In this document: positions 33,622-43,508 of the stretch, piece by piece
How positions within the stretch are numbered: position 1 is the first letter of the stretch
Layout of the letters: every line of letters begins with the position of its first letter
NCBI RefSeq assembly: GCF_026094475.1
Contig: NZ_JAPELL010000001.1
Span: forward strand, 1,326,326-1,390,325
Direction: 5' to 3'
Source: Homoserinimonas sedimenticola
GTDB taxonomy: Bacteria > Actinomycetota > Actinomycetes > Actinomycetales > Microbacteriaceae
DNA: 64,000 nt
Position numbers and translations under genes: made by a program
The notes under the pieces: model-generated
Databases searched by the model: none
Told to the model about the DNA's origin: nothing
Seen by the model: the letters and a program-made list of their open reading frames with translations, nothing else

Positions 33622-34137
33622 CTAGAGCGTCTTCAGCATCCGGGTATTGCCGAGCGTGTTGGGCTTGACCCGCGACAGGTCGAGGAACTCGGCGACGCCC
33701 TCATCGGTGGAGCGCAACAGTTCCGTGTAGATGTGGGGGTCGATCGGCTGCTCGCCCATCGGCTCGAAGCCGTGGCGCCCGAAGAACTCGACCTCGAAGG
33801 TGAGGCAGAAGAGGCGGCTGAGCCCCAACTCGCGCGCCTGCGCCTCCAGCGATTCGAGGATCGCATGCCCGACCCCCCGGCTGAGCCAGGCGGATGCCAC
33901 GGCCAGAGTGCGCACCTCGCCCAGGTCCTCCCACAGCACGTGCAGGGCACCGCAGCCGATGATCGCGCCGGACTCGTCGACCGCGACGCGGAACTCCTGG
34001 ATGCTCTCGAAGAGCACGACGAGGTCCTTGCCGAGGAGGATCCGCTGCTGCACGAGCGGCTCCACGAGCGCCTGGATCTGCCGCACATCGCTTGTGCGCG
34101 CGGGGCGCACCGTGAAGGAGGGGGCTTCGGATGTCAC
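33622..34137 (-). CDS. argA: amino-acid N-acetyltransferase (short ArgA type)
   Basis: The 171-residue GNAT protein matches the stand-alone N-acetylglutamate synthase of mycobacteria and other Actinobacteria: VRPARTSDVRQIQALVEPLVQQRILLGKDLVVLFE, CGALHVLWEDLGEVRTLAVASAWLSRGVGHAIL (acetyl-CoA loop R-G-V-G-H), and LTFEVEFFGRHGFEPM. It would start arginine biosynthesis from glutamate. The start is GTG 34137. It lies downstream of clpC beyond a strong hairpin. Confidence 0.85.
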   Translation of the reverse strand: MTSEAPSFTVRPARTSDVRQIQALVEPLVQQRILLGKDLVVLFESIQEFRVAVDESGAIIGCGALHVLWEDLGEVRTLAVASAWLSRGVGHAILESLEAQARELGLSRLFCLTFEVEFFGRHGFEPMGEQPIDPHIYTELLRSTDEGVAEFLDLSRVKPNTLGNTRMLKTL

Positions 34138-34161
34138 GTGTCGATGCTACTGCCGACATGT

Positions 34162-34197
34162 AGAGAGCCCGCCCCGCCGAAGCGGGACGGGCTCTCT
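34162..34197 (-). terminator. hairpin after clpC
   Basis: A 16-bp stem with one mismatch (34162-34177 with 34182-34197) closes a tetraloop that reads TTCG on the minus strand, the very stable UUCG type with C-G closure. It ends clpC 14 bp after the stop. No clear U-run follows, so termination may be partial, allowing some readthrough into argA. Confidence 0.7.
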
Positions 34198-34210
34198 CGA
34201 GACGAGGCGA

Positions 34211-36700
<2,490 letters not shown>

Positions 36701-36785
36701 TCTCTTAACTCCTCTGGCATCTGGGCAGGTATGGATGCCGGTACATCGAGGGTAACCAGCGAACCCTCCGGTTGATGCCCGTGTT

Positions 36786-36796
36786 CGCCGTGGGCG
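36786..36796. promoter_or_regulatory. possible ClgR operator upstream of clpC
   Basis: CGCCGTGGGCG, within the pseudo-palindrome GTTCGCCGTGGGCGTTAC, fits the actinobacterial ClgR consensus CGCYNANRGCG except for one base. It lies ~90 bp before the clpC start. ClgR activates clp genes in Actinobacteria. A chance match is possible in GC-rich DNA. Confidence 0.4.
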
Positions 36797-36928
36797 TTAC
36801 GGGAGGGCGGATGCTGCGGCTCCCCTCCTGCCGCACGTTCCTGCCGTGCGCACGCTTGTGCAGCGCGCGCACGAACAGATACGCGCACAACGCACACCTG
36901 AGTGCCCAGCATCCACCGCCCTTGCGCT

Positions 36929-36970
36929 CCATATCGTTCATCGTTATGGTCATAACGACATTCGATATGG
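36929..36970. promoter_or_regulatory. 42-bp nested palindrome (operator)
   Basis: Outer arms CCATATCG (36929-36936) and CGATATGG (36963-36970) and inner arms CGTTATG (36942-36948) and CATAACG (36951-36957) share the same centre. The five bases between inner and outer arms do not pair. It lies 47 bp before the DUF2975-like start, in strikingly AT-rich sequence for this genome. The downstream XRE repressor or a PadR-type factor may bind it. Confidence 0.7.
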
Positions 36971-36978
36971 AGGCAGTC

Positions 36979-37017
36979 ATGTTCCGACACTCGACTTCTG
37001 CAGAGCGGCGCCGCTGA
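36979..37017 (+). CDS. possible 12-residue leader peptide
   Basis: ATG 36979 opens MFRHSTSAERRR, whose TGA overlaps the ATG of the DUF2975-like gene as TGATG. AGGAGGC-like bases (ATGGAGGCAG) sit seven bases upstream. The downstream gene has no ribosome-binding site of its own apart from inside this frame, so translational coupling is plausible. Whether it is translated is unknown. Confidence 0.4.
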   Translation: MFRHSTSAERRR

Positions 37018-37820
37018 TGTTCATCGGCCGCATCGCCGTCATCGCCCTCGCCCTTCTCGCGATCGCCGCACTCCTCGTCGCGGTCGTGCTTCTCGCCCGG
37101 CGACGGGGGCCCGACAGCGAGAGCCGCCCCCTCGTGCTCGTCGTCGGCCGTTTCGTCGCCGCCGCCTACGCCTGCATCACCCTCATCGTGACGCTCGTCA
37201 CCGTCATCACGACGCTCGCCGCCGAGCAGGTCGCCGTCACGATTCCCGTCCGCGAGTTCTGGCCAGAGCCCTATCCCTGGATCGTCCTCCTCGACGGGCC
37301 GACGGCGGATGTCACGGGCGGCGGTTTCCGCTCGGCCGACGTCGTGCTCGCCGGCCTCGGGATCGACGCCCGCGCGTTCCTCGCGGCGGGTCACGCCGTG
37401 CAGGGTGCCACGTTCATCGTCATCGCGATCACGATCGCGCTGCTGTGCCAGCGACTCCTCGCCGACGGCGGGGGTTTTGCGACGCCTCTCACCCGCGCCG
37501 TGACGCTCACGGGTGCGACGGTTGCCGCGGGCGGCATCGTGTGGCAGGTTCTCTTCGCGATCGGCGGCAGCATCGCCTCCGAGCAGGCGCTGCGGGTGAG
37601 CGGGTGGACCTCCGAGAATGCGCCCGGCCCCGACCAGCAGGGTCTCGACCCGCAGTGGGAGGGAACGCCCTACGACCCGCTCGCCACAGGCCTGCCCGAG
37701 CCCACGATCTTCGCGCAGCTCGACTTCTGGCCGATCCTCCTCGGCCTCGCACTCGCGGCCGTCGCGTTCGCGTTCCGCCGCGGCGAGCGCCTGCAACGCG
37801 ACACGGAGGGGCTCGTGTGA
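37017..37820 (+). CDS. DUF2975-like membrane protein
   Basis: The 267-residue protein has four to five hydrophobic helices: FIGRIAVIALALLAIAALLVAVVLLA, FVAAAYACITLIVTLVTVITTL, GATFIVIAITIALLCQRLL, LTGATVAAGGIVWQVLFAIGGSIA and FWPILLGLALAAVAFAF. An extracytoplasmic segment lies between. Membrane proteins of this kind (DUF2975) are regularly followed by a small XRE regulator, as here with a TGATG overlap. Function unknown; the pair may form a membrane-linked regulatory switch. Confidence 0.75.
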   Translation: MFIGRIAVIALALLAIAALLVAVVLLARRRGPDSESRPLVLVVGRFVAAAYACITLIVTLVTVITTLAAEQVAVTIPVREFWPEPYPWIVLLDGPTADVTGGGFRSADVVLAGLGIDARAFLAAGHAVQGATFIVIAITIALLCQRLLADGGGFATPLTRAVTLTGATVAAGGIVWQVLFAIGGSIASEQALRVSGWTSENAPGPDQQGLDPQWEGTPYDPLATGLPEPTIFAQLDFWPILLGLALAAVAFAFRRGERLQRDTEGLV

Positions 37821-38056
37821 TGGCACCCGCGGACGATGAGGAGTCGGGCATCCACTGTCGGCTCGACGAGCTGCTTACGGCCCGCGGGATGACCCTCGCC
37901 CGCCTGAGCGAGCTCGTCGGGGTGAGCGTCGTCAACCTCTCGGTGCTCAAGAACGACAGGGCACGCGCCATCCGTTTCTCCACGCTGACCGCCATCTGCC
38001 GCGCGCTCGACTGCGAGGTCGGCGACCTGCTGGTGGTGGCCGAAAGCCACCCCTGA
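37820..38056 (+). CDS. small XRE/Cro-CI family regulator (YozG-like)
   Basis: The 78-residue protein is essentially one helix-turn-helix: CRLDELLTARGMTLARLSELVGVSVVNLSVLKNDRARAIRFSTLTAICRALDCEVGDLLVV. This matches the YozG/HTH_26 type found after DUF2975 genes. ATG 37820 overlaps the preceding stop (TGATG). It is the probable ligand of the 42-bp palindrome upstream of the operon, making the pair autoregulated. Confidence 0.9.
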   Translation: MAPADDEESGIHCRLDELLTARGMTLARLSELVGVSVVNLSVLKNDRARAIRFSTLTAICRALDCEVGDLLVVAESHP

Positions 38057-38118
38057 ACGCCGACGGATGCCCGGGGTAACGTCTGAGGCACGACGGGCAT
38101 GACGATGGGAGTCACGAC

Positions 38119-38820
38119 GTGGCCAACGACCCGAGAGACACCCCCGATGGCGCAGCAGGAGACGACGCGACGAAGCCTCTCCCCAAGGCCGAGCAGGGCG
38201 GCGAACCTGGCGCCGGCCCGGGCGGCGAACCCGGCACCGAGGTCTACGGCGAAGCGGATGCTGGCGGCGCACGCGAGGTGAGCGATCCCGAGGCGACGTC
38301 GGCCGACCACGCGGCGGAGACGGTGCGCCTCGAGTCGGTGGGCGGCGCGCACAACGCGCCCGCCGACGGGGATGCGACGGCTCCCGTCGCCCCGCACGTG
38401 CCGATCGCGACGACCTCCGCCGCGACAGGTGGGGGCGGAGGCCTCCCGCCCACGCCGCTGGGCGGCGGCGAACGCCGGTCCCCGTGGCCTTGGATCATCG
38501 GCATCATCGTGCTGGTCGCGATCGCCGCCATCGCCGCCGCATTCGCCTTCGCCAACCCGGGCGGCGACGACCTCGAGCCCAGCACACAGCCGAGCGTCTC
38601 CACCTCGCCGAGCCCGTCACCCGAGCCCAGCGAAGACCCGACGCCGGAACCGGTCAACCCGACGGAGTCGCCCGTGCTCTCCCCCGCCCCCGAGGTCGAC
38701 CCGACGCCGACCGAGTCACTCGCGCCGACGCCCACCCCGGAACCGACGGAGACACCCACCCCGACACCGACGGAGACACCCGAGCCGACGGAGACGACCG
38801 AGCCCGCCCCGGAGGAGTAG
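38119..38820 (+). CDS. single-pass membrane protein with Pro/Thr/Glu-rich exterior
   Basis: The 233-residue protein has an acidic, Gly/Ala-rich cytoplasmic N-terminus (~115 residues), one transmembrane helix (PWIIGIIVLVAIAAIAAAFAFA) and a ~85-residue outer tail of repeating PTPTPTETPEPTE-type sequence. It carries no domain. Such tails often span the cell wall and may be glycosylated. GTG 38119 is the only sensible start; a TAACGT box (38076-38081) lies 38 bp upstream and could be the -10 region. Confidence 0.7.
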   Translation: MANDPRDTPDGAAGDDATKPLPKAEQGGEPGAGPGGEPGTEVYGEADAGGAREVSDPEATSADHAAETVRLESVGGAHNAPADGDATAPVAPHVPIATTSAATGGGGGLPPTPLGGGERRSPWPWIIGIIVLVAIAAIAAAFAFANPGGDDLEPSTQPSVSTSPSPSPEPSEDPTPEPVNPTESPVLSPAPEVDPTPTESLAPTPTPEPTETPTPTPTETPEPTETTEPAPEE

Positions 38821-38871
38821 GCGGTTCCGCCGCTCGCCGGCGTCCCCGCGGGGTCCCGACGACCATAGGCT

Positions 38872-39936
38872 GTGCGCGTGACCAACCTCGACGAGAGACC
38901 GAGCGAGAGCCTTGGCGTGAGCGACCCGTCAGGCGACGGCGGCGTCGCGATCCTCGAGCCCCGCGACGTGCCCCTCGGCGGTCCGCGCGCCATGAATGTC
39001 CGCCGCACGCTGCCGCAGCGGGGGCGCTCCCTCATCGGCGCGTGGTGCTTCCTCGACCACTACGGCCCCGACGATGTCAACCGCACGGGCGGGATGGTCG
39101 TGCCGCCGCATCCTCACACGGGCCTCCAGACCGTCACGTGGCTCTTCGCGGGCGAGGTCGAGCACCGCGACTCGAGCGGCGGGCACGCGGTCGTGCGCCC
39201 CGGCGAGCTCAACCTCATGACGGCGGGTCGCGGCATCCAGCATTCGGAGGTCTCGGTCGGCGCCGGCACAGGCGAGCCCGGCGCGACGGACGCCTCGCCC
39301 GAGCACGGCAATATCGGCGGGCAGACGGTCGGCACGGGCGCCTCCGGCAGCAACGTGCTCCACGGGGTTCAACTGTGGACCGCGCTCCCCGACGCCACCC
39401 GCCACAGCGAGCCCTTCTTCGAGCACACCGTTCCGCCCGTCATCACGCACCAGGGCGCGCAGGTCAGCGTCTTCCTCGGCAGCCTGCTGGGGCAGACCTC
39501 GGATGCCACGACCTTCAGCCCCCTCGTCGGCGCCCAGTTCGACATTCCGCCCGCCACCGAGATCGTGGTGCCCGTCGAGGCGGGGTTCGAGCACGGGGTG
39601 CTGCTCGACACGGGTGAGGTCACGGTGGACGACGTGCCCGTGCCGCGTGACCACCTCGCCTACCGGGCGCCCGGCGCCGACGCCCTCGTGCTCGCGGCCG
39701 GGGCATCCGGGGCACGGGTCGTGCTGATCGGGGGCGAGCCGCTGGGCGAGCAGATCGTCATGTGGTGGAACTTCATCGGCCGCACCCACGAGGAGGTCGT
39801 CGCCTACCGCAAGGAGTGGCAGCGCGACGTCATCGAGGGCGCGGATGCTGCGGGGCGCTTCGGTCACACCGTCTACGACGGGCCGGCGCTGCCCGCCCCC
39901 GCGCTGCCGACCGTGCGGCTCCGCTCGCGCGGCTGA
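38872..39936 (+). CDS. pirin family protein
   Basis: The ~354-residue bicupin starts its first cupin at RTLPQRGRSLIGAWCFLDHYGPDD and has the pirin metal-binding set PPHPHTGLQTVTW (two His) and GRGIQHSE (His, Glu). The second cupin is HGVLLDTGEVTVDDVPVPRDHLAY. Pirins are Fe-binding proteins with quercetinase or regulatory activity. A Gly/Thr/Ala-rich insertion (~125-155) between cupin strands is longer than usual. GTG 38872 and GTG 38878 are both possible starts. Confidence 0.88.
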   Translation: MRVTNLDERPSESLGVSDPSGDGGVAILEPRDVPLGGPRAMNVRRTLPQRGRSLIGAWCFLDHYGPDDVNRTGGMVVPPHPHTGLQTVTWLFAGEVEHRDSSGGHAVVRPGELNLMTAGRGIQHSEVSVGAGTGEPGATDASPEHGNIGGQTVGTGASGSNVLHGVQLWTALPDATRHSEPFFEHTVPPVITHQGAQVSVFLGSLLGQTSDATTFSPLVGAQFDIPPATEIVVPVEAGFEHGVLLDTGEVTVDDVPVPRDHLAYRAPGADALVLAAGASGARVVLIGGEPLGEQIVMWWNFIGRTHEEVVAYRKEWQRDVIEGADAAGRFGHTVYDGPALPAPALPTVRLRSRG

Positions 39937-39942
39937 GGAGAG

Positions 39943-39999
39943 GTCTCGCCGCGCGTTGAGTAGGGCACCGCGGGTTGAGTAGCGCAGCGTATCGAGACC
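39943..39999. repeat. intergenic repeat with GTTGAGTAG motifs
   Basis: Two imperfect direct copies, GCGCGTTGAGTAGGGCACCG (39951-39970) and GCGGGTTGAGTAGCGCAGCG (39970-39989), are bounded by GGTCTCG on the left and CGAGACC on the right. GTTGAGTAG...GTATCGAGACC-type elements recur between genes of Microbacteriaceae, so it looks like a lineage REP sequence, here partly duplicated. Confidence 0.65.
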
Positions 40000-40029
40000 G
40001 CGCACGAGCCGCGGCGAGCTAAAGGCAGC

Positions 40030-40521
40030 TCAGCCCGCTGACGACTCCGTCGCAGGCGCCTCCGTGCCGACCGGCGTCACGACGTAGTTCGCAACCGTGC
40101 GCTGCCCCTCGACGCCGACCGTCACGATCACTGTGTACTCTCCGCCGAAAGAGGCGACGCTCTGCTCCGCCGTCTCCGACGCGAAACCCTGTTCGAAACC
40201 TGCGTCGCTGAGCAGCGTGCGGGCCTGCGCGAAAACATCGGCGACAGCAGCATCCGTGGCGATGCTGACCGTCCAGGTGGTCTCGTCGCTCACCGTGAGG
40301 CTGCTGCCCGCCGTCACCTCCCCCTCCACGAGCGGAACACTCGGGGGAAAGTTCGCCGGGATCTCGCTGCCGCCCTCGACGTCGACACCCGTGAGGCCCT
40401 CAAGGCCACCCTCGACGGCGTCACCGACGCTCTGCTCCACGACGTCGCCGATCATGGTGCAGGCGGCGAGAGCGGGGGCGAGCAGCAGAACGGCCGCGAG
40501 GGCAAGGATGCGTCGGGGCAT
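40030..40521 (-). CDS. secreted lipoprotein of unknown function
   Basis: The 163-residue protein has a lipoprotein signal peptide (MPRRILALAAVLLLAPALAAC, lipobox LAAC) and a mature domain of ~140 residues. That domain contains IPANFPPSVPLVEGEVTAGSSL and WTVSIATDAAVADVFAQARTLLSDAGFEQGF. This resembles small actinobacterial lipoproteins with an alpha/beta fold and no assigned role. It starts 3 bp after a 58-residue membrane protein, with which it probably forms an operon. Confidence 0.8.
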   Translation of the reverse strand: MPRRILALAAVLLLAPALAACTMIGDVVEQSVGDAVEGGLEGLTGVDVEGGSEIPANFPPSVPLVEGEVTAGSSLTVSDETTWTVSIATDAAVADVFAQARTLLSDAGFEQGFASETAEQSVASFGGEYTVIVTVGVEGQRTVANYVVTPVGTEAPATESSAG

Positions 40522-40524
40522 GGG

Positions 40525-40701
40525 CTACTCCGCCGCGGGGAGGCCGAGCTTGGCGCGCTCCTCCGCCTCGATCGCGGCGTACACCTTGCGCTCCGTGCGG
40601 TCGGCGCGCAGGATCGCGCGCATCACGAGCCAGAAGATGAGGCCGATGAGGATGGTGGGGGTCACCGAGAAGACGGCGTTCGCCCAGAAGTTCTCAAGCA
40701 C
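40525..40701 (-). CDS. small single-pass membrane protein (58 residues)
   Basis: The frame reads GTG-start LENFWANAVFSVTPTILIGLIFWLVMRAILRADRTERKVYAAIEAEERAKLGLPAAE (shown here only to identify it by parts: NFWANAVFSVTP, then the helix ILIGLIFWLVMRAIL, then a charged helix ERKVYAAIEAEERAKLGLP). One transmembrane helix is followed by an amphipathic cytoplasmic tail. Comparable short proteins occur near lysS in Actinobacteria. The start codon lacks a good ribosome-binding site. Function unknown. Confidence 0.7.
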   Translation of the reverse strand: MLENFWANAVFSVTPTILIGLIFWLVMRAILRADRTERKVYAAIEAEERAKLGLPAAE

Positions 40702-40752
40702 GACACGATTCTACGTGCCGAATCTGATGACCCGCCCGGCGGCGTCACAACG

Positions 40753-40814
40753 CCGCGGTGTTTTCTGTTGAGCGCGGTGTTTTCTGTCCCCGCGCGGAGC
40801 AGAAAACACCGCGG
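40753..40814. repeat. palindrome with duplicated left arm
   Basis: CCGCGGTGTTTTCTG (40753-40767) and its complement CAGAAAACACCGCGG (40800-40814) pair perfectly. A second direct copy of the left arm, CGCGGTGTTTTCTG, lies at 40773-40786. Two alternative hairpins can therefore form. There is no U-run. Layout resembles copies A and B but the core differs. Confidence 0.8.
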
Positions 40815-40824
40815 TGATGGGAGG

Positions 40825-40930
40825 GGGGCGCGGCACGGCGCAGGGCCCCGGGCGCGGCGCCGGGCGCAGGGCGCAGCGCCGGGCGCAGGGCGCGGCGTCG
40901 GGCGCAGGGCGCGGCGTCGGGCGCAGGCGC
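40825..40930. repeat. GC-rich near-tandem repeats
   Basis: Imperfect copies of GGGCGCAGGGCGCGGCGTC and GGGCGCAGGGCGCAGCGCC follow one another. It is the low-complexity companion of the palindrome at 40753-40814, like the tract at 10420-10498. No gene is present. Confidence 0.75.
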
Positions 40931-40938
40931 GTCTCGCG

Positions 40939-41055
40939 TCAGCCGCTGACGATTCCGATGATGCCGGAGACGAGGAAGTACAGGCCCACACCACCGATGA
41001 TGAACCACAGCCCGACGCGGGCGGGCGGGATCTTCGACTTGTTGGGGTCGCCCAT
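40939..41055 (-). CDS. very small membrane protein (38 residues)
   Basis: ATG 41055, with GGTGGAGC upstream, opens MGDPNKSKIPPARVG followed by one helix (LWFIIGGVGLYFLVSGIIGIV) and SG. It lies 11 bp after lysS on the same strand, so it is probably the last gene of that operon. The clear ribosome-binding site, helix and position argue for a real gene. Function unknown. Confidence 0.65.
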   Translation of the reverse strand: MGDPNKSKIPPARVGLWFIIGGVGLYFLVSGIIGIVSG

Positions 41056-41066
41056 CGCTCCACCCC

Positions 41067-42575
41067 CTACTTCACGAGCGGGAAGAGGATGGTCTCACGG
41101 ATGCCGAGCCCCGTGATCGCCATCAGGAGACGGTCGATGCCCATACCCATTCCGCCGGAGGGGGGCATTCCGTGCTCGAGCGCGCGCAGGAACTCCTCAT
41201 CGATGCGCATCGCCTCGAGGTCGCCGCGACCCGCGAGCTTGGCCTGCTCGACGAAGCGTTCGCGCTGGATGACGGGGTCGACAAGCTCCGAATAGCCGGT
41301 CGCGAGCTCGAAGCCGCGAATGTAGAGGTCCCACTTCTCGACGACGCCCGCGATCGAGCGGTGGTCCCGCACGAGAGGCGAGGTGTCGACGGGGAAGTCC
41401 ATCACGAAGGTCGGCCGCACGAGGTCGCCCTTCACGTAGTGCTCCCACAGCTCCTCCACGAGCTTGCCGTGCGTGGGGTGGTCGACCTCGATCTCGAGGG
41501 TCGCGGCGTGCGCGACGAGTTCCTCGACGGGAGTCTGGGGGGTGACGGAGAGACCGGATGCCTCGTTGAGCGAGTCGTACATCGAAAGGCGGTCCCACTC
41601 CCCGCCGAGGTCGTACTCGGTGCCATCGGCCCAGGTGACGGTGTGCCCGCCCGCGACGGCGGTCGCGGCATCCTGAATCAGCTGCTGCGTGAGGTCGGCC
41701 ATCTGGCGGTAGTCGCCGTAGGCCTGGTAGGCCTCGAGCATCGCGAACTCGGGGCTGTGCGTCGAGTCGGCGCCCTCGTTGCGGAAGTTGCGGTTGATCT
41801 CAAAAACGCGCTCGAGCCCGCCGACGACGGCGCGCTTGAGGAAGAGCTCGGGAGCGATGCGCAGGTAGAGCTCGGTGTCGAAGGCGTTGGAGTGCGTGAC
41901 GAAGGGCCGGGCGGATGCGCCGCCGTGCTGCACCTGCAGCATGGGAGTCTCGACCTCAAGGTAGCCGTGGCTCGCGAAAGTGCGGCGCAGCGAGGCGTTG
42001 ACGGCGGCGCGGGCGACGACGGTAGTGCGGGCCTGCTCGCGGACGATCAGGTCGAGGTAGCGCTGCCGCACGCGCGTCTCCTCGCTCAGCTCCGCGTGGA
42101 GGTTCGGTAGAGGGCGCACTGCCTTGGCAGCGAGCTGCCACTCGTCGACCATGACGCTGAGCTCGCCACGGCGGCTCGAGATGACCTCGCCCGAGACGAA
42201 GAGGTGGTCGCCGAGGTCGACGAGTTCCTTCCAGCGGGCGAGCGACTCCTCGCCGACGGATGCGAGCGAGACCATGGCCTGGATGCGGGCTCCGTTGCCC
42301 GCCTGCAGTGATGCGAAGCAGAGCTTGCCCGTGTTGCGCAGGTGCACGATGCGGCCTGCGAGGCCGACCTTCTCGCCCGTCTGCGCGTCAGGCTCGAGGT
42401 CGGGGAACTGCGCCCGCACGGCCGGGATCGTGGTCGTGATGGGCAGCGAGACGGGGTATGCCTCGGCCCCCGACTCGACGAGGCGCTCGCGCTTGGCGAG
42501 ACGCACCTGCATCTGCTCCGAGAGCTCTTCAGCCGTCGGCTCGGCGACGGTCGCGGGCGTGGGGTTCTCGGTCAT
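41067..42575 (-). CDS. lysS: lysyl-tRNA synthetase, class II
   Basis: The 502-residue enzyme has an OB-fold anticodon-binding domain (VGLAGRIVHLRNTGKLCFASLQAG) and the class II core: motif 1 near RRTFASHGYLEVETPMLQ, motif 2 FEINRNFRNEGADSTHSPEFAMLEAYQAYGDY and motif 3 GGMGMGIDRLLMAITG. It charges tRNA-Lys. Length is normal. It follows panC after a 54-bp gap. Confidence 0.97.
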   Translation of the reverse strand: MTENPTPATVAEPTAEELSEQMQVRLAKRERLVESGAEAYPVSLPITTTIPAVRAQFPDLEPDAQTGEKVGLAGRIVHLRNTGKLCFASLQAGNGARIQAMVSLASVGEESLARWKELVDLGDHLFVSGEVISSRRGELSVMVDEWQLAAKAVRPLPNLHAELSEETRVRQRYLDLIVREQARTTVVARAAVNASLRRTFASHGYLEVETPMLQVQHGGASARPFVTHSNAFDTELYLRIAPELFLKRAVVGGLERVFEINRNFRNEGADSTHSPEFAMLEAYQAYGDYRQMADLTQQLIQDAATAVAGGHTVTWADGTEYDLGGEWDRLSMYDSLNEASGLSVTPQTPVEELVAHAATLEIEVDHPTHGKLVEELWEHYVKGDLVRPTFVMDFPVDTSPLVRDHRSIAGVVEKWDLYIRGFELATGYSELVDPVIQRERFVEQAKLAGRGDLEAMRIDEEFLRALEHGMPPSGGMGMGIDRLLMAITGLGIRETILFPLVK

Positions 42576-42629
42576 GCGGTGCAGCTCTCCTCGGTCGGCA
42601 CTCCATCCTACGCGGGGTGCGCCGGACGC

Positions 42630-43508
42630 TCAGCAGGCCGCGGGTGCCGCGAAGAGGACCGTGCGGTTGTCGATCAGCCGCGTCGTGCCGATGCGCGCCG
42701 CTACGATCGCGAGCGCCTCCCCCGTGAACTCGTCAGGCACGGGGCGAAAAGTCGCCGGGTCCACGATGTCGAGATAGTCGACGGATGCCCGGGGCTCCGC
42801 CTCGAGCACCTCCCGACCGGCGGTGATCGCCTCGCTGGGGGCACGCCCCCGCCAGCCCGCCGCCGTGTCGGCGACGGCCTCAAGGGCGCGGGAAAGCACG
42901 AGGGCGGCGCTGGTCTGCTCCGCGTCGAGGTACTGGTTGCGGCTCGAGAGCGCGAGCCCGCCCTCCTCGCGCACGGTCGGCGCGACCTCGATGCGCAGCG
43001 GCAGGTTGAGGTCGGCCACCATCTGCCGCACGAGGAATGCCTGCTGGGCATCCTTCTGCCCGAAGACCGCCACATCGGGCTGCACGATGGCAAAGAGCTT
43101 CGCGACGACCGTGAGCGTGCCGTCGAAGTGGCCGGGCCTCACGGCGCCCTCGAAGCGGGAGCCGACGGGTCCTGCCGCCACCCTGGTCGCGCTCGGGCCA
43201 GCGGGGTACATCTCGTCGACGGAGGGTGCGAAGACCAGGGCATCGGCGGTCGCCTCGAGCTTCGAGACATCCGCCTCAAGGGTGCGCGGGTAACGCTCGA
43301 GGTCCTCGCCCGCCGCGAACTGGAGCGGGTTGACGAAGATCGACACGACCACGAGGTCACCGAGGGATGCTGCGCGCTCGACGAGCGACAGGTGACCCGA
43401 GTGCAGCGCGCCCATGGTCGGCACGAAGGCGACGGAACGACCCGAGGCGCGGGCGGCGGCGACCCGCTCGCGGACCTCCCGGATGCTGTGGACGACGTCG
43501 ACGGTCAT
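42630..43508 (-). CDS. panC: pantothenate synthetase
   Basis: The 292-residue enzyme shows the nucleotide-binding MGALHSGHLSLVERA (HIGH-like), VVVSIFVNPLQF, FGQKDAQQAFLVRQMVADLNLPLRI and ALSSRNQYLD (KMSKS-like). It joins pantoate and beta-alanine. It overlaps the DUF2520 gene by 4 bp. panB and panD are not in the window. Confidence 0.97.
   Translation of the reverse strand: MTVDVVHSIREVRERVAAARASGRSVAFVPTMGALHSGHLSLVERAASLGDLVVVSIFVNPLQFAAGEDLERYPRTLEADVSKLEATADALVFAPSVDEMYPAGPSATRVAAGPVGSRFEGAVRPGHFDGTLTVVAKLFAIVQPDVAVFGQKDAQQAFLVRQMVADLNLPLRIEVAPTVREEGGLALSSRNQYLDAEQTSAALVLSRALEAVADTAAGWRGRAPSEAITAGREVLEAEPRASVDYLDIVDPATFRPVPDEFTGEALAIVAARIGTTRLIDNRTVLFAAPAAC

Larger units (their letters stand above)
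36701..37016. promoter_or_regulatory. divergent regulatory region of clpC and the DUF2975-like/XRE operon
   Basis: This 316-bp region without an annotated gene holds the clpC promoter side (36701-36800), a GC/CA-rich middle and a 42-bp palindrome (36929-36970). It also holds a possible 12-codon leader (36979-37017). Individual elements are listed separately. Confidence 0.6.
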
